A stretch of 64,000 bases of DNA from Pterois miles (taxonomy: Eukaryota > Chordata > Actinopteri > Perciformes > Scorpaenidae), in the NCBI GenBank assembly GCA_947000775.1, contig CAMQGK010000297.1, positions 633,001 through 697,000 on the forward strand, written 5' to 3'. Positions 1 to 13,500 of this stretch are shown here, in pieces. Numbering within the stretch: the stretch's first letter is position 1; each line of letters opens with the position of its first letter. The notes beneath the pieces were generated by a model. That model ran no database searches. It was not told where the DNA came from and was given only the letters and a program-made list of their open reading frames with translations. The translations under genes and the position numbers were made by a program.

Positions 1-1940
1 CAAGAAGACCATACCCAAAGGTACCAGTACAAAGTCTCACTCTGTGTACCCGTGATCTGTCATTTCAGCTTTAGCTTTCCCATCAGTAAAAATCACCTCC
101 TTGTCTTCATAAGAAGATGCCTGCAAATTCCTGTAAAGGAGGGGCAGCTGTAATCCAAGCAAAGCAACAGAAACCTATTTTATATCCCTCTCCTGGCCGT
201 TCACCCCCAGGCTCTGCTTGTAGTCGTGTTTAGTCAGACTGCCAGCTAGTCAATATTTCACTTGTTATCCTGTCAGTGTTGAGCCTCACAGATACTTCTC
301 TGCTAACATCAGTTCCTCTTGTCAAGCACATTATTGATTCCATTCTTCACTTAAACTTTATTTCCTTTTTAGTCCAGGGCTCGACAATAAACCCGTACAC
401 ACTTGATAAAACACTATATTTATTAAACACTATCCACTTAATACACTATACAGAATTTATTTTTAATTAATAGTTCAGTTTTTTTTTCTGATTTATGACC
501 AGAAAAAAAAATTGACACAGTGCTGAGCTGCATCTCAAACTAATCTTAAGGTTCCCAGCTTTCATATGATGTACACCGCTTCTATGTGACATCTACTGTT
601 GACCTGCTACCTCCCGCTAAAGACCCCCTGTCCCCTCTAAAAAAGACAAAAATGGTCTCAGAGGGTTAACTGCATAGTAGATTAATTACTCAACACGGCA
701 ACCGTATTGGCAATCGGTTTCTGCAACCAAAGCTGATGCCTGGCTCCCACTTTTTAAAAAAAATGAGTGTTGAGCCCTGTAGTCGCACAATCAGCTTGTG
801 AGGAGATCAATATCCCCATTTCCATCTGGATCCCCTGTTCTTTGTTGTTCAGTAAACTCTGCTCTAACATTTATCCCCATCACACTTCAAAGTAGCAGAG
901 TGTAGTCCTTAGTTGCTGATAACATAAACTTCACCATGACTTAGGTCTGAGATTTTAGATGCCTATTTTGAGATACTTGATCCACGCAGGCCCAGGTTTC
1001 ACTTCTAATTTGGTCCAGCGGACCGCCGCCTGCATGTCTGACCATCACAGCGTCAGGAGGCTGTAATGTTTTTGTTTAGACAAGCCAAACGGCTCCTTTT
1101 CCTCAGAGTGTGAAGAAGGAGAGCACGAACATATGACGTCACAGAACGCAATGAAACGTAGTCTGGGCCTGTTGGCATACAAAAAATGTCTTATGTAGCT
1201 GTTATTATGTGGGAAACACGGCCTACGTCATGAAGTCCTCCCTCCAGCTCCCTCTCTCTGTTTACCTGACAACATCAGCATTTCCTCAAAACCAGCATCA
1301 CCCTCATAGTAGGAAATATTTCTGTCGCTACTCTTTAGCCAAATATTTTTATATTTTTGGTCCTCATAAATCACGAGTAATTCTTGAAGATATTTCCTGA
1401 CATTAATGAGATACACGATATCTCAGAGGAGCAACAATAAAGAGAGGAGGGTAAAATAGATTCAGATGTTTTCACGCTTAGTTAATCTGTTTATATGTAT
1501 CAGCTTTGGGAATAACTGATTTTTGCAAGCTTTTTGTGCTTGAAGAAGACTGAGACTTTCTTATGTTTCTGTCATCCTCAAATTCTTCCTTTCATCATAA
1601 TATTTTTCCTGCTGCACTATGTGAATATTAAGATCCAAGCAAAAGTCAGAGGAGATTTCTGTATGAAAGAAAATCCCATCCAGTGTCTGGAGACATTTGA
1701 AGAAAAGGGATCTCATGTCTCTTTACTCGATGCAGGTTTTAGCCTATATTGCCACCTAGTGGTTACATTAGATTATATCTTTCACCATCAGGATGCAAAT
1801 AATTCACAAGTTCAGTTCTCCCAAAAAAGGAAGATACACCTCTAGACTTAAAGCTCATTAATTTTACTATCACAATTTAATATGTTTTGTAAATTTTATG
1901 CAAAATGTGTCACAAAAACTGACCTGTTTCTTTGCTCAAG
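1..1940. other. no gene recognised; intron or upstream sequence
   Basis: I see no convincing exon here. Short open frames are AT-rich and lack paired splice sites. Because the next feature begins with an acceptor site and an interrupted codon, this stretch is best read as intron (or introns) of the gene ending at 3789, with any earlier exons to the left of the window or missed. Confidence 0.5.
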
Positions 1941-3789
1941 GTGAGAAGCTCCAGGGCTTCAAGCGACTGAACCCTCTCGGTTTCAAGGATGATAAAATTC
2001 CTCCGAAATCTCCACGCCCCCGACGAAACATCTGGCTCAGTCGCAGCCAATCAGACATCTTCTCCTGCAAACCAGGAAGAAAGGTCAACGTCCAGGACCC
2101 TTACTATAACCCCCCCATCACCCAGCGAGCCTCTAAAGCTCGAAAGATCAACCCGTTCACTGCCCGAGAGGACCTGTGTGGGGGCAAGATCAAGTTTTAC
2201 GATGTGCCCAGCAAATCCGTCTTCTCGCTGGTGTTTGACCTCCACTCGCCTCCGGGGAGCGTGTTCAGTAACCAGCAGCCTGCTCATGGACCTGGAGGAC
2301 CCCAACAGGAGACGTCTTACTTCTGGCAGCAGCTGCCAGGAAGACAGTGTCACTCCTTACCAGTTTCCCCTCAGCTGCCCCGCTCCGAGGTCTTCCATCC
2401 CGCCGCTGTCGTTAGCTCCAATAACAACGGTCCTGTTACCTGTAACTCCGGCCAGCTCTCCACAACGCTGCCAGGTCAGTTGTCTGATGAGGACGTGCTT
2501 TTAGCATTTTTGATATTATAGTTTAACGTGGCAAAAATAAAAACTGGCTTTTCTGACACTTGCAAAGAGCGTAAAATGTGTAACAGCAGTCTAACATTAT
2601 ATAACATTTAAAAATTGTAATGTGTTATGAAGTCAGGAGTGCCATAAAAATGAATACAAGCCTAAAAGAATAAGAAAATAAATGTGGAAATATAGAGGAA
2701 GAAAACAAAATGAATAAATAAAAAAATGTGAAAATATAAATTGAAATAAATACAAAAAAATGTGGAAATGTGACGAGAAATAACTAAAATAAGAAATAAA
2801 TGTGGAAAAAAAGAACATAAAATGTATAAAATAATAAATAGAAGTATTTTCATTTAATCCCTAATGTTTTTGGCAATAGGGAAAAGAATAAATAAAGGGA
2901 TACAAATAAATTGCATTGTATAAAAATACAAAATAATAAAAATATACAGAAAAAAATGTGAAAATAAATTAGTATATAATATAAATGTGAAAATAATTAC
3001 AAATGAATTTATTCTTTAACATTTTGTTATTTCTCTTTATATGTCCACATTTTTTATTTACTTATTTATTCTTTTATTTCTCTTTACCTTTCCCATTTTT
3101 ACTTTTTTATTCCTTTTTTTTTAAAACCTCATTCTATATTATTTTACAGATTTATTTTATATTTTATGGCACTCCTGTGAATCCATTGTTGGTAATGTAC
3201 ATAATAGATTTATTTATATAGCACCTTTCAAAAAAAGCTACAAAGTGCTTTACAGTGAAAACATGCTACATGTAATTAACATCCACAACTAAAGACAGAA
3301 AAAGATAAAATCATTTAAATAGTTACAACATACCATCAGTTAGGAAAAAAGACATACAATAAAAACGTTTTTTGGCAGTTGGTACAAGTGGGAAGCTGTT
3401 GCAGAAACTAAACCACGACAGATTTGGCACCATATAATAATAATAATTCTCTTCTTCACTTTCCTTTTTCCCTCTCTTCTCTTTTTTTCCTCTCAGCTGC
3501 TAACTCCAGGTCTGACGCAGGTCAGACGGGAAATGACGTCCGGCAGAAGACGGTGCTGAGCGGCTGGGCGAAGAAATACGTTGTGGTCGAAATCCCGCCT
3601 TACTGCAGGCAGAGAGGAGGGGAGGAGGACGAAGAGGTGGAGGGGAGGAAGGAGGGAAGTGAGGAGGACGAGTTTGGGGAGAGCTGGTCTCCGATGGTCC
3701 CCAGCTGTGAGAGAAATAGTGGCGAGGCGATGGACTGCTCCATCAGCCTAGAGGAGGAGGAACGAGGGACACACACCTGCCCCATGTAA
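1941..3789 (+). CDS. last two coding exons of an unrecognised protein gene
   Basis: Two exons join in one frame. Exon 1941-2474 follows an acceptor ending CTCAAG and ends at CTGCCAG before GTCAGT. Exon 3497-3789 follows a long pyrimidine tract ending CTCTCAG and runs to a TAA stop. Both junctions are phase 1, and together they give about 274 residues of a C-terminus. The first exon is basic and proline-rich (KIPPKSPRPRRN, SRSQSDIF, KARKINPFTARED). The second contains KKYVVVEIPPYC and then a strongly acidic Glu-rich segment. The high third-position GC contrasts with the AT-rich flanks and supports coding. I cannot name the family: no catalytic motif, membrane span or known domain is visible, and the basic-then-acidic composition suggests a disordered tail. 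An alternative frame is also open over 1989-2504, but only the frame given here keeps phase across the intron. Confidence 0.65.
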
Positions 3790-3931
3790 TACACATCTAC
3801 AGTAAATCCACATACACACACACATAGAGGAGGGGGTGGATTTGGACAAGAGAGAGGGACTTTTAATCCTTGATGGAGGACATGGAGGTAGTAGACCGCC
3901 AGACCGCACGCATTTCAGACATTTTGGAAAA

Positions 3932-3937
3932 AATAAA
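3932..3937 (+). terminator. candidate polyadenylation signal AATAAA
   Basis: A canonical hexamer lies about 140 bases after the TAA stop at 3789, in otherwise noncoding AT-rich sequence. The position is plausible for the 3' end of the unrecognised gene. Not proven without transcripts. Confidence 0.4.
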
Positions 3938-4011
3938 ATGTAAAAGAAAAGGAAAAGCACTTGATTTTTATCTTTCAAGTGATTGTAACACATGTTGATT
4001 CATAAATCAAA

Positions 4012-4053
4012 CACACCTGATGTAGATATCTTTCAAAGATATTATCAGGTGTG
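4012..4053. repeat. imperfect palindrome just downstream of the first gene
   Basis: CACACCTGAT followed by ATATCTTT on the left is mirrored by AAAGATAT and ATCAGGTGTG on the right, with almost no loop. The arms differ by a small insertion. It could be a small MITE remnant or a cruciform-forming 3' flank. Confidence 0.5.
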
Positions 4054-7000
4054 ACGGGACAACTCTCCATTTAGCACAAAAAAAAAAAAGCTTCTATCAA
4101 CACAATGGACACTCAGTATAGAGATTATTTTTTTGAAAAGGTTGTTTATATTTAATATTGTGAGATGATGTAGATTTTTTTCCTATAAAGGTTTCTTATA
4201 GGCGTCTTGTGTATGACGAGGGGTACTGAAGATCCCTTGTGTTGTGTATGTGTGTTTAAAAAAAAGTGTTTTGATACTTTCCCTGTGTGTTCTGTTAGAC
4301 AAATGTTAATACCGAATCCAAAAAGATCCCGTATTTTTCTGATTAACGAGATGCTGATATTCAGATGAGAAAATTAGAGGTGATTTTTAATAACTGAGTG
4401 CCTGCGAAACATGAGACCGATGTTTCAGCACAAACCGTCCTAGCAACCCGACTGCAGTGGGAAAATAATTTACACCGAGTCTCCTCACAGTGAATTTAGT
4501 GAGGACGTGGTTGTAGTTTCGGGTTTCATCGAGCCACTTGATGGCATAGTGGTCTTTTTGTTTGGTCACACTGGTAAAACACACACTGCATTCACAAGCA
4601 GTGTTGGGCAAACATGGATGTTGTAAAAAAGGACCTATTTGCATCCAAAAGTTGCTGCTCAAAAGCCAGCTTTCAAGTCTCAGATGTTAGAGTTCACTTG
4701 AACGCACCACACCTTTCTACACAGTCCCCTCTTGCAACACTGTTAACTAACAATGATGATGAAATTATCAAAAACTAAAGCGAAACTATAATTTCTTCCA
4801 CTCTAAATCAAGTTTAAAGCAAGACTATGTAACTTTTCAAAGACTAAATAAAACAATCTTCCTCTTAGAAATGAAAACGCAGCCTTACTCACTCCAGTAT
4901 CTGGAACCAACATTACCGAGTCATTTTGTTGACTTATTATAAAGTGCAACACACTATTTGTATCACAAATACAGACACAAATGCACTTTCACCCTCAAGA
5001 ATGTCATTAAATCATTAAAGCAAACGACTTCAAAAACTCCTCAGAAATGAAATGAAATTCAACATGCAATCATGACGTAGTGATCACACACGGCCGCTGT
5101 TCAGCTAAAGTTGCATAATCTTGCTTTAAAATCAGAACTAAGATTTATAAAAACCAGGGCAAACAGTCCAAAAAGTTATGTCCTAATTCAGAGGGAAACG
5201 ACAACCGCGGTGCGCAGAGAATCCGACTGCACGTAACACTAGGCTACATAATGATGCAAAGGTAGATGTTATTTGTGAGATAGCGCTTTGAGTGGTCAGT
5301 AGACTAGAAAAGTGATGTATAAATGCAAGTCCATTTACCGTTATCTCCTTTCCTTTTATAAAGGATGGTCCGGTGTATCCTATGCTAAAGGAGATAAGAA
5401 AGGAGGCCTTGAAGCACCTTTCCTCAGCATGTAGAGAATTCAAACAGCTCTCTGCCACTTTGACACTTCGGGGTCATTTCACTCAGTTAGATCCTTCCTA
5501 TGCAAAAAGACTATTTGACTGCAGCCTTTGTAATCCCTGAAGGTGGGAAATTAATCGTATGGCACTTAACTCATAGAGAGCAGTAATGTAAAATACATCC
5601 TGAAACAGTGATTAGTGCTGATGCTCTTCACAGATTTTTAGTTGCCATTGTTTTAATGCGATGCTGGTGCTGAGATGAGGACAGGCTTTCCTGTATGCAG
5701 CCTGCTGCTCTCAATTTAAACTCTCCCATGCAAGTCAAAGTTTCATGTGGTTTAAAATTTCAAATTTTTTTTATAAGAAACTCCAGTATGTTTAATCCTC
5801 TTTTATCCCCAGCTTTGTAAAGGCAAAATAAAACCAGTGAACGTCACTCACGTATGACGTGAAGAGACTTCAGTTAATGGATTAATTTAATTTAAAAAGA
5901 GCAGATGACTCACAGAATACAGTCGGGTTGGATGAATATTTTCTTTTGAGGGAACAGCACAACCTGGTCTTTCAGTTCTTTCCTTTCAGATGTTGAGTTT
6001 TCCACTCGGTTGTGAGGAAAATGTCCAAACCAGACAGAGGAGCTGAGCTCAGCAGTGTTGGAGAAAAAACATCTAAAAACTATTTGTTCTATCACAAATC
6101 ATTCGTACTGAATATACTGTTTGTCCTTTTTTTTTCCCTTTGAAAAGATCGTACAACCCAAGTTCAAGTGGCAGGATGTTTTCTTAAATTTCAGTATAAA
6201 TTTTCTTTTCATGGGAGCACATTTCCAATCTGAAGCTGAATGTCTCACAGCGAGATGCTCTGACACCCCCCATTATGTGGATGCATTTAACATTTGGTTT
6301 AAATTGACATGATAATTTCTGCTTTTATTTGAACAAACTTCAGTGAATATCTGAAGCAGTCTTCCTCGGGTTAAAGGCATTTCCTCTTCTTGTCTCTAAG
6401 AAATGAGATTTTTATTTGCTGCAGCTCGCTGGTCTCCAGCACTTCGTTATGATGCTCCTGTAACATCTTCAGTAGGAACTAAAATGCACTTGTACAGTGA
6501 AATATACAGCGATCTCCTCTGAACTTATCACTACTCTTCTATGCAACCAATGTTAACTTTTATGACACTGTTTTTCAGTATAAAGGATCTAATTTGATAT
6601 TTATGAGAAAACATTTTTAATGTCTTACCGTTGTATATAATGTTTGTTACCTGCCTTGATGAATACAGATTGAGATGTTTTTGCTGATCAGATATCAAAC
6701 TGCTCCTTGTGTTTCTTTTTCTTTCCTTCAGTGCGACCTCACTAAAACTCACACAGCCTGGATTGAAAATGTATATTTGTTTTATAATGTGTGTGAAAGC
6801 GTTGCTTTCAGATGTGATTTGCAACTGTCAGGAGATCCACGCTTTCACACCCTGATGTAGAGTCACAGTAGAGTCTGGTTTCTACAGGTTGGCTGCAATA
6901 AGAAATGTTCGACTGGTTTACTCATTCAAGTCCAACCTCAGTTTGTTTCTCTCTCACGTCTCAGAGCTAAACCTCCGTTTTCCTGAAAGATTAAAAAAAA

Positions 7001-8150
7001 CAAACATGGAGGTCGTTTGACAAAACCTGCAGCAACTTTGAAGGTCTTTCTAAAATCCTTTCTGTCCATCTGGATGAAACAGATGTGTCTGCTGCAGAAC
7101 AAAATATTTTTTAACAAATTTTTGAAGTTGACTATTTGCTCATCCAAAAATTATTGCTCCTTGCTTATTTTGTACTTAAAGATCTTATTGATATTTTTAT
7201 GTACGAATCATAAAAAAAAAAAAAAAAAAAAAAAAAGCAAAACAAAAAAATATTAACAGCTTTTAGAAAGGTACCGAATTAAAGTTTGGCTTTTCCTGGG
7301 AAAAAAAAGACTAAATTAATCATTTCTAAAAATTAGACAGGTCCAAAATGAATGTTTTGTTTATCTTTGTGGAATATATGTGACGTTCGAGTTTTGACAA
7401 GGCTTGTGAGCCAATGGTATAACGGCACTGGTATCATGTGGTATCTCTAAGACGTGCTTGGCAACGACTTGTTGTGAAGTAAACAAAATGGAAGTGGGGA
7501 GGGAGAATGTGATATCTAGTCCCCGAGTGTTGTCAATGGCACCTTTAACAATAAAAATGTTATTTTATTATGGATGAAAATATGAAATAAGGAAGAACAA
7601 CACTGATAAAACACCATATATCTGATAATTTTATGACATGGTACAAATCAAGCAATGACTGTAATGATAATACATCAGAGGCACAAACTGCCTCACTTCA
7701 ACTAGTCGAAGTCATGATCATTCAGAGGTAACACAGTGCAGACTTTTTCCCACAAAGCTACACTTCAAACTGAGTTGCTGTACAGCGATAAAGTAACTGA
7801 AGAGGAAAACTTTTGCAGACTTGAACTACAATGTCTAACAAAGGCGTAAAAATGACTCCATTAATAGTAATTATAAAATATTTGGTCCCGTCTTCTAAAG
7901 TTCACCAATAAATCTGACAGATTTCACAGTTTGGTGCAACATGGGACCTGCAGACCATCTAACATATTGTTTTTAAATTAGTGTATCTCATATTTCTGTC
8001 TGTGTGACTCTCCTAACGTGTATCCTTGTACTGTGTCACCACAATACAACATGTCGGACAAGCACTCACCAGTACAGTATTATGTGACAGCTGGTGCTTT
8101 TCCAACGACATTTATACACAAGATAAAGTAATAAAGGTTTTTATTGATAG
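4054..8150. other. intergenic, no gene seen
   Basis: No open frame has a splice-supported or conserved protein sequence. Contents are AT-rich single-copy-looking DNA and a poly(A) run near 7210-7236. Confidence 0.55.
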
Positions 8151-8713
8151 TTTAAAGGAACAGTGTGTAGCATTTAGGGGGATCTATTGGCAGAATTGGA
8201 AAATAATTAATATTAATGACTAGAGAGCACAGACCAAGGTGCACAATTACGATTAGCATCATAAAACACTTCATTCAAAATGGACAGAAACAAAATAAAA
8301 TTCACCTAAACTGTTGTCGTTACTCTTTCCAACAATTGCCATGTGTGCTTTGGTTGAACTCCACTTTAATTTCACAGTTTGACGTGAAAATGGAGAAACT
8401 CTCCAGTTGTCCGTCATGGTGGTTATGTTTTCTTTAGTGTATAATCTCCTGAAAATAAGACTCGGTGTGTTTTTGTTAACTCAGAATGAGCCGTTTATAT
8501 CTACACAGGGAGCAGGTCCTCTTCTGAGTCCGCCATGTTTCTACAGTAGCCCAGAATGGACAAACCAAACACTGACTCTCGATGGGGCCTTTTGCATTTT
8601 CACATTTTCGCGTAGTTTCTCCAACACGCTTGGCACACAAGGGGAGTTTCAGTTGGTTGTGATCTACAACCTCACCACTTGATGCCGCCAAATCCTACAC
8701 ACTGCACCTTTAA
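8151..8713. mobile_element. MITE family A, full-length copy (about 560 bp)
   Basis: The left end TTAAAGGAACAGTGTGTAG and the reverse complement of the right end (TTAAAGGTGCAGTGTGTAG) are near-identical terminal inverted repeats. There is no coding capacity, as expected for a non-autonomous DNA transposon. Further copies or fragments lie at 19195-19290, 26398-26936, 27021-27055, 28168-28390, 48829-49830 (split) and 63700-64000. The internal segment (AGCAGGTCCTCTTC, CCATGTTTCTACAGTAGCCC) is shared by several of them. Confidence 0.8.
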
Positions 8714-9186
8714 CTCACCCAGAACAGTCAAATAAGCATTTTACTGTAGTGGAGATACACATTTAATAGGACCATAGCAGTGGTTTTACATGTTTTGACG
8801 CATTTTCTACAGATTGGATTATTCACTAATTAGAAGAAACTGATAGAAATGTATTTTCCTCCAGTTTCAGGAAGATATGGTTTAAAGTTATTTCTGTACA
8901 CACATTTTTGTCAGTTATTTATTGTTATGAGGTTCAAGAGTCTAAACAATGTTTTTCAAATTGTAGGTAAAACGATGGAAACTAGTGACTGCCTCGAGAT
9001 GTGGGAAAAATACTTGGAAAAAGAAAAGACATGATGTTGAACTTGCAACCACACTGGTATGTCCCATTGAACTCAGTTATGGTATTATGATTCCACACTA
9101 GTCTATTTCATTATATCAATATTATATTAAATATCATAATTGTACAAAACTGCTTTAAACAAAAAATACAATAAAACTGGTGAAAA

Positions 9187-9486
9187 TAGGGCTGCACAAT
9201 TAATCAAAAAATTTTCATTTTACATCGCAATATGGCCTACTGCAACATTTTCAAGTCAAAATACCATTTAAAATTAAATATAGTTTGCTGCAGAGACACA
9301 TCATATTCTATGCATCTTTTTTTGGTACAGATCTCCGCAAAACAAATCATTTTACTGTTTTTCAACAAGAAATTGTATAGTGATGTGAACATTATCATTC
9401 CCTCTAATGTTGCAAATCATATTACAGTTGCAATATCAGTCAAAATAATCGCAATTGGATCTTTTTTTCAAAATCGTGCAACCCTA
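9187..9486. mobile_element. MITE family B (about 300 bp)
   Basis: The element begins TAGGGCTGCACAAT and ends ATCGTGCAACCCTA, which are inverted copies of each other. The flanking octamers GGTGAAAA and GATTAAAA are similar, compatible with an aged 8-bp target duplication and hAT mobilisation. No protein is encoded. Confidence 0.7.
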
Positions 9487-9558
9487 GATTAAAAAAAAAA
9501 TTTAAAAAAAAAGTCGATATGCCGCCGGATCAGATGAATAAAATACACCCCTGTGAGG

Positions 9559-10511
9559 TCAGTGTGCTGTTTTCTGATGCGACTTGAGGCTGGAGCGCTG
9601 TGTGAAGCACTTCCCGCACAGCGAGCACTCGTAGGGCTTCTCTCCGCTGTGGACCACGGCGTGTCTGATGAGGTTACACTGTTTGGTGAAGCTCCTGCCG
9701 CACTGCAGGCAGCTGAACGGCTTCTCCCCCGTGTGACTCCTCAGGTGCTCTTTGAGCTGACTGAACCTCATGAAGCTTTTGTCGCAGTACGTGCAGCTGA
9801 ATCTCTTCTCGCCGACGCCGGACCTCCAGGGCGTCCTCATCCTCCTCGCAAGGCTGAAGCTGCCGCTGCGGCCGTGCCCGCAGAATGAAGAGGCCGCCGG
9901 GTTCGGTGGCGCCAAATCCTCGTTTGGGTTCCTCACTTGAGGAGAATTACTGTACTGATGCTGTGATTGCTGAGGAATCAAGCATTGATCCATGGTGTTA
10001 ATCGGAGATAAAGCTCTGTGTCCTTCGTCTGGCTGTGGTCTCTTACATCCAAACGTTCTAGCTCGTCTTTTCACTCGTGCTGCACTCACCACGACTGAAT
10101 GTGATTTCCCTACCGAGGGCATTTGAGGCCCCATGTCTTCCAAATGCAATCCACTCTGAGAGGGGAACACGGCGGGAAGAGGCTCAAACTGTTGCTCAGC
10201 ACACGGGAAGCTTGGATCAACGGCATCTCTGCACAGACTGGAGGACCACAGGTGGCCGTCACCTTCCTCTGTCACAAACTTGAGGGCCGAATCGAGAGGA
10301 GCTGCATTCTCGTCGGGCTCTTCCTCGTTCTCGTGCTTCACTACGAGCTCTAACTCAGTTTGCTGCTCTGGGAAAGCGTTGTAGCCGTCCGTCGGTGAAA
10401 CTAGAGATCCAGCGTCGGCTGGATTCTCAGCTGAGTGGTAATGCTCTCCAAAGCTGTCAGTCTGGGCGGGTTGTGAGGCGTTGAAACATGGCGGCTGCTC
10501 GGCTTCAGAGA
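9559..10511 (-). CDS. ZNF gene 1, exon 4: three C2H2 fingers and C-terminus
   Basis: The acceptor is a T-rich tract ending TAG, and the first two bases complete an Ile codon from exon 3. Fingers follow C-x2-C-x12-H-x3-H. Their helix regions read MRFSQLKEH, TKQCNLIRH and TQRSSLKSH. The last finger has four residues between its histidines (HQKTAH) and the protein stops at once after it. The long stretch before the fingers is low in structure and acidic. Confidence 0.88.
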
Positions 10512-13500
10512 CTAAAAAAAAAAGCACAGGAACCACACATCATGTTAAAAGGGGACATCAGAAAAACTCACTTTTTCAGTGCTTGTGCTCATACATTTGG
10601 GTATCTGGATCTGCCAATGCACAAGCTGTGAAATAAGCCCTTGTGGGCCGCCGTAGATCAAAAAATGTGATTCAACAAGCCATTCAGATTTGGTTCCCCT
10701 TCCTCTGTCACATACAGGCTCATTAGAATACACCACCCACAGCTTGAGAGCTACCTGCAAAGGTGCACCCCATTTTTCTTACAAGCCAATCAGAGCAGAC
10801 TGGGCTTTTTAAAGAGACAGGCGCTAAAACGGAGCATTGCAGACAGAGGGTGAAAACAGGTATATTCAGACACAGTATGAGAAAAATAATGTGTTTTTTT
10901 TTTAACATTACAGCCTGTAAACATGTTCTAGTAGAAATCCAAAATACATGTATGAACCTGAAAATGAACAACACATGTCCCCTTTAAAGTACAGTTCTTT
11001 GACTGTCATTCTTTGAGTTGTGCTTCTTAGATATTACATTATTTCTATGTTATTTGTCACGTAAAATTAGGAAAAGCTAAATAGGCTCGATAAGGGATTG
11101 GGCGGTATGATTTTGAAAAAAATCTAACTGTGACTGATATTAGAGGGAATTATCATTTTTACATTATATGCTCATTTTCCTTGAAAAACATTGCAGAAAT
11201 TTGTACCAAACAAACATGTTTTCTTAAATCTATAGAGGATAATGTGTAGTCCATGATATTTAATTCAGTCCAAAGGGGCTTATTGGCATGAGAAAAATCT
11301 GTTTTCATTACCAAGAAACTGTGACCGACAAACAAAAACCCAGCTCTCTGGTCACATGGTGGAGAGGAGGTCGTGCTGCCCTGGCTCGATCTATTTGACA
11401 TGGAGAGGAGGTCATGTTGCTCCGGCTCTATCTCTTTGTCGAAGTTGCTTGACATCCTCCTGGATCACATAGTCTATATTCACATTCGCATGCATGAATT
11501 TTTGTCATATGGATTGTCCATGTTGTATTTCCCTCCTCTGTTGCTCTTCCTGAGGTTTCTTCTCCTTATCCCCTGAGGCAAATTTGTGATTTTGGGCTAT
11601 ACAAATAAAACGGACTGGACTTGACTCTGCAGCAGGTGTTTTAATGCACCTTTCGCATTTAACAAATATTGCACCTCCTGTGATTTCAAAATTGCAGTGG
11701 GCCATATTGCGATTTTGATTAATTGTGCAGCCCTACATGATTCACTTTCAATAAACAGATTCAGTATTGGTTAAATGTTGTCAAACCAAGAGCAACTCGA
11801 CCTGAACCTGAATGAATCTCTGAGCAGATGAAAGATAATTCAAACCCAACCTGTAGACCTGAATTCACTTACTGTTTGCTAATGTGCTGCCTCCAATTAT
11901 TCTGAGCGCTCACAGTGATGGTTCATGGTAAATGACTCGTGTTAAAGTCACACATCAAGCCAGTAATCTATGTATCTATGATGGAGGTCCACGTGACCTG
12001 CACAAAATAATCCATAGTAATGGTGATGATGGTGATTTTGTGTGGGTATAAATGGTCTCATGCTGCTAATAATGCAAAGGCGGTGTGCGATGTTTGTGAT
12101 TGAACTTACTCAGTTTGTCCTCCGAGTCGTTCTTCCACATGTCCTCCTCTGCACACTCCTCTTTGATCAGCATGTGTTGGGCTTCATTAGCAGGCTCCAC
12201 GTCTGCACACTGCAACGCCAGGATCTACATTAATGCTCACACAGTGGACATCTAATACCGCACACACTGTAGAGTCAATAAATACACACAACAGATGCAC
12301 ACGTTGTGCAAGTAAATGGGAAACCCATCTCAGCTGAGTTTACTTTCTTTTTTACAAGATATATGCACGTTTACTGAGTCATAATAAAACTTATAAATAT
12401 AAAAAAATATACTAAAATATAATTTATTTCATTTTATGTTTACCATTTTTCACTTTACTTTTAAGCTCAAAAAATAAAATATTATTTATATAAAATATTT
12501 ATTTATTAATTGATTTGGATTTTGGAGGTTGTGTTGCTGGCTCTACTCACAAATGTGACCCCATTGGTGTGGAGAGGAGGTCGCGTTGCTGGCTCTAATC
12601 TGCCTTGAAGAGGAATGGTCGCGTTGCTGGCTCTATCTGCCTTGAAGAGGAGGTTGTGTTGCTGGCTCTATCTGTTTGGTGTGGAGAGGAGGTCGCATTG
12701 CTGGCTCTATCTGCCTTGAAGAGGAGGTCGTGTTGCTGGCTCTATCTGTTTGGTGTCGAGAGGAGGTCGTGTTGCTGGCTCTATCTGTTTGGTGTAGAGA
12801 GGAGGTCGTGTTGCTGGCTCTATCTGCCTTGAAGAGGAGGTTGTGTTGTTGGCTCTATCTGTTTGGTGTGGAGAGGAGGTTGTGTTGCTGGCTCTATCTG
12901 TTTGGTGTGGAGAGGAGGTCATGTTGCTGGCTCTATCTGCCTTGAAGAGGAGGTCGTGTTGCTGGCTCTATCTGCTTGGTGTAAGAGGAGGTCGTGTTGT
13001 TGGCTCTATCTGTTTGGTGTGGAGAGGAGGTCATGTTGCTGGCTCTGTTTGGTGTGGAGAGGAGGTCGTGTTGCTGGCTCTATCTGCCTTGAAGAGGAGG
13101 TCATGTTGCTGGCTCTATCTGTTTGGTGTGGAGAGGAGGTCGTGTTGCTGGCTCTATCTGTTTGGTGTGGAGAGGAGGTCATGTTGCTGGCTCTATCTGC
13201 CTTGAAGAGGAGGTCGTGTTGCTGGCTCTATCTGCCTTGAAGAGGAGGTCGTGTTGTTGGCTCTATCTGTTTGGTGTGGAGAGGAGGTCATGTTGCTGGC
13301 TCTATCTGTTTGGTGTGGAGAGGAGGTCATGTTGCTGGCTCTATCTGCCTTGAAGAGGAGGTCGTGTTGCTGGCTCTATCTGTTTGGTGTGGAGAGGAGG
13401 TTGCGTTGCTGGCTCTATCTGTTTGGTGTGGAGAGGAGGTCGTGTTGCTGGCTCTATCTGCCATGAAGAGGAGGTCGTGTTGCTGGCTCTATCTGTTTGG

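Noticed and set aside
1989..2504. Alternative frame in the first gene
   Set aside because: Codon use is also reasonable, but it does not keep phase into the next exon, while the 1941-2474 frame does.
2633..3221. Phe/Ile/Tyr-rich open frames
   Set aside because: AT-rich intron sequence; composition explains them.
9553..9888. Plus-strand open frame opposite the fingers of ZNF gene 1
   Set aside because: Shadow of the minus-strand finger exon.
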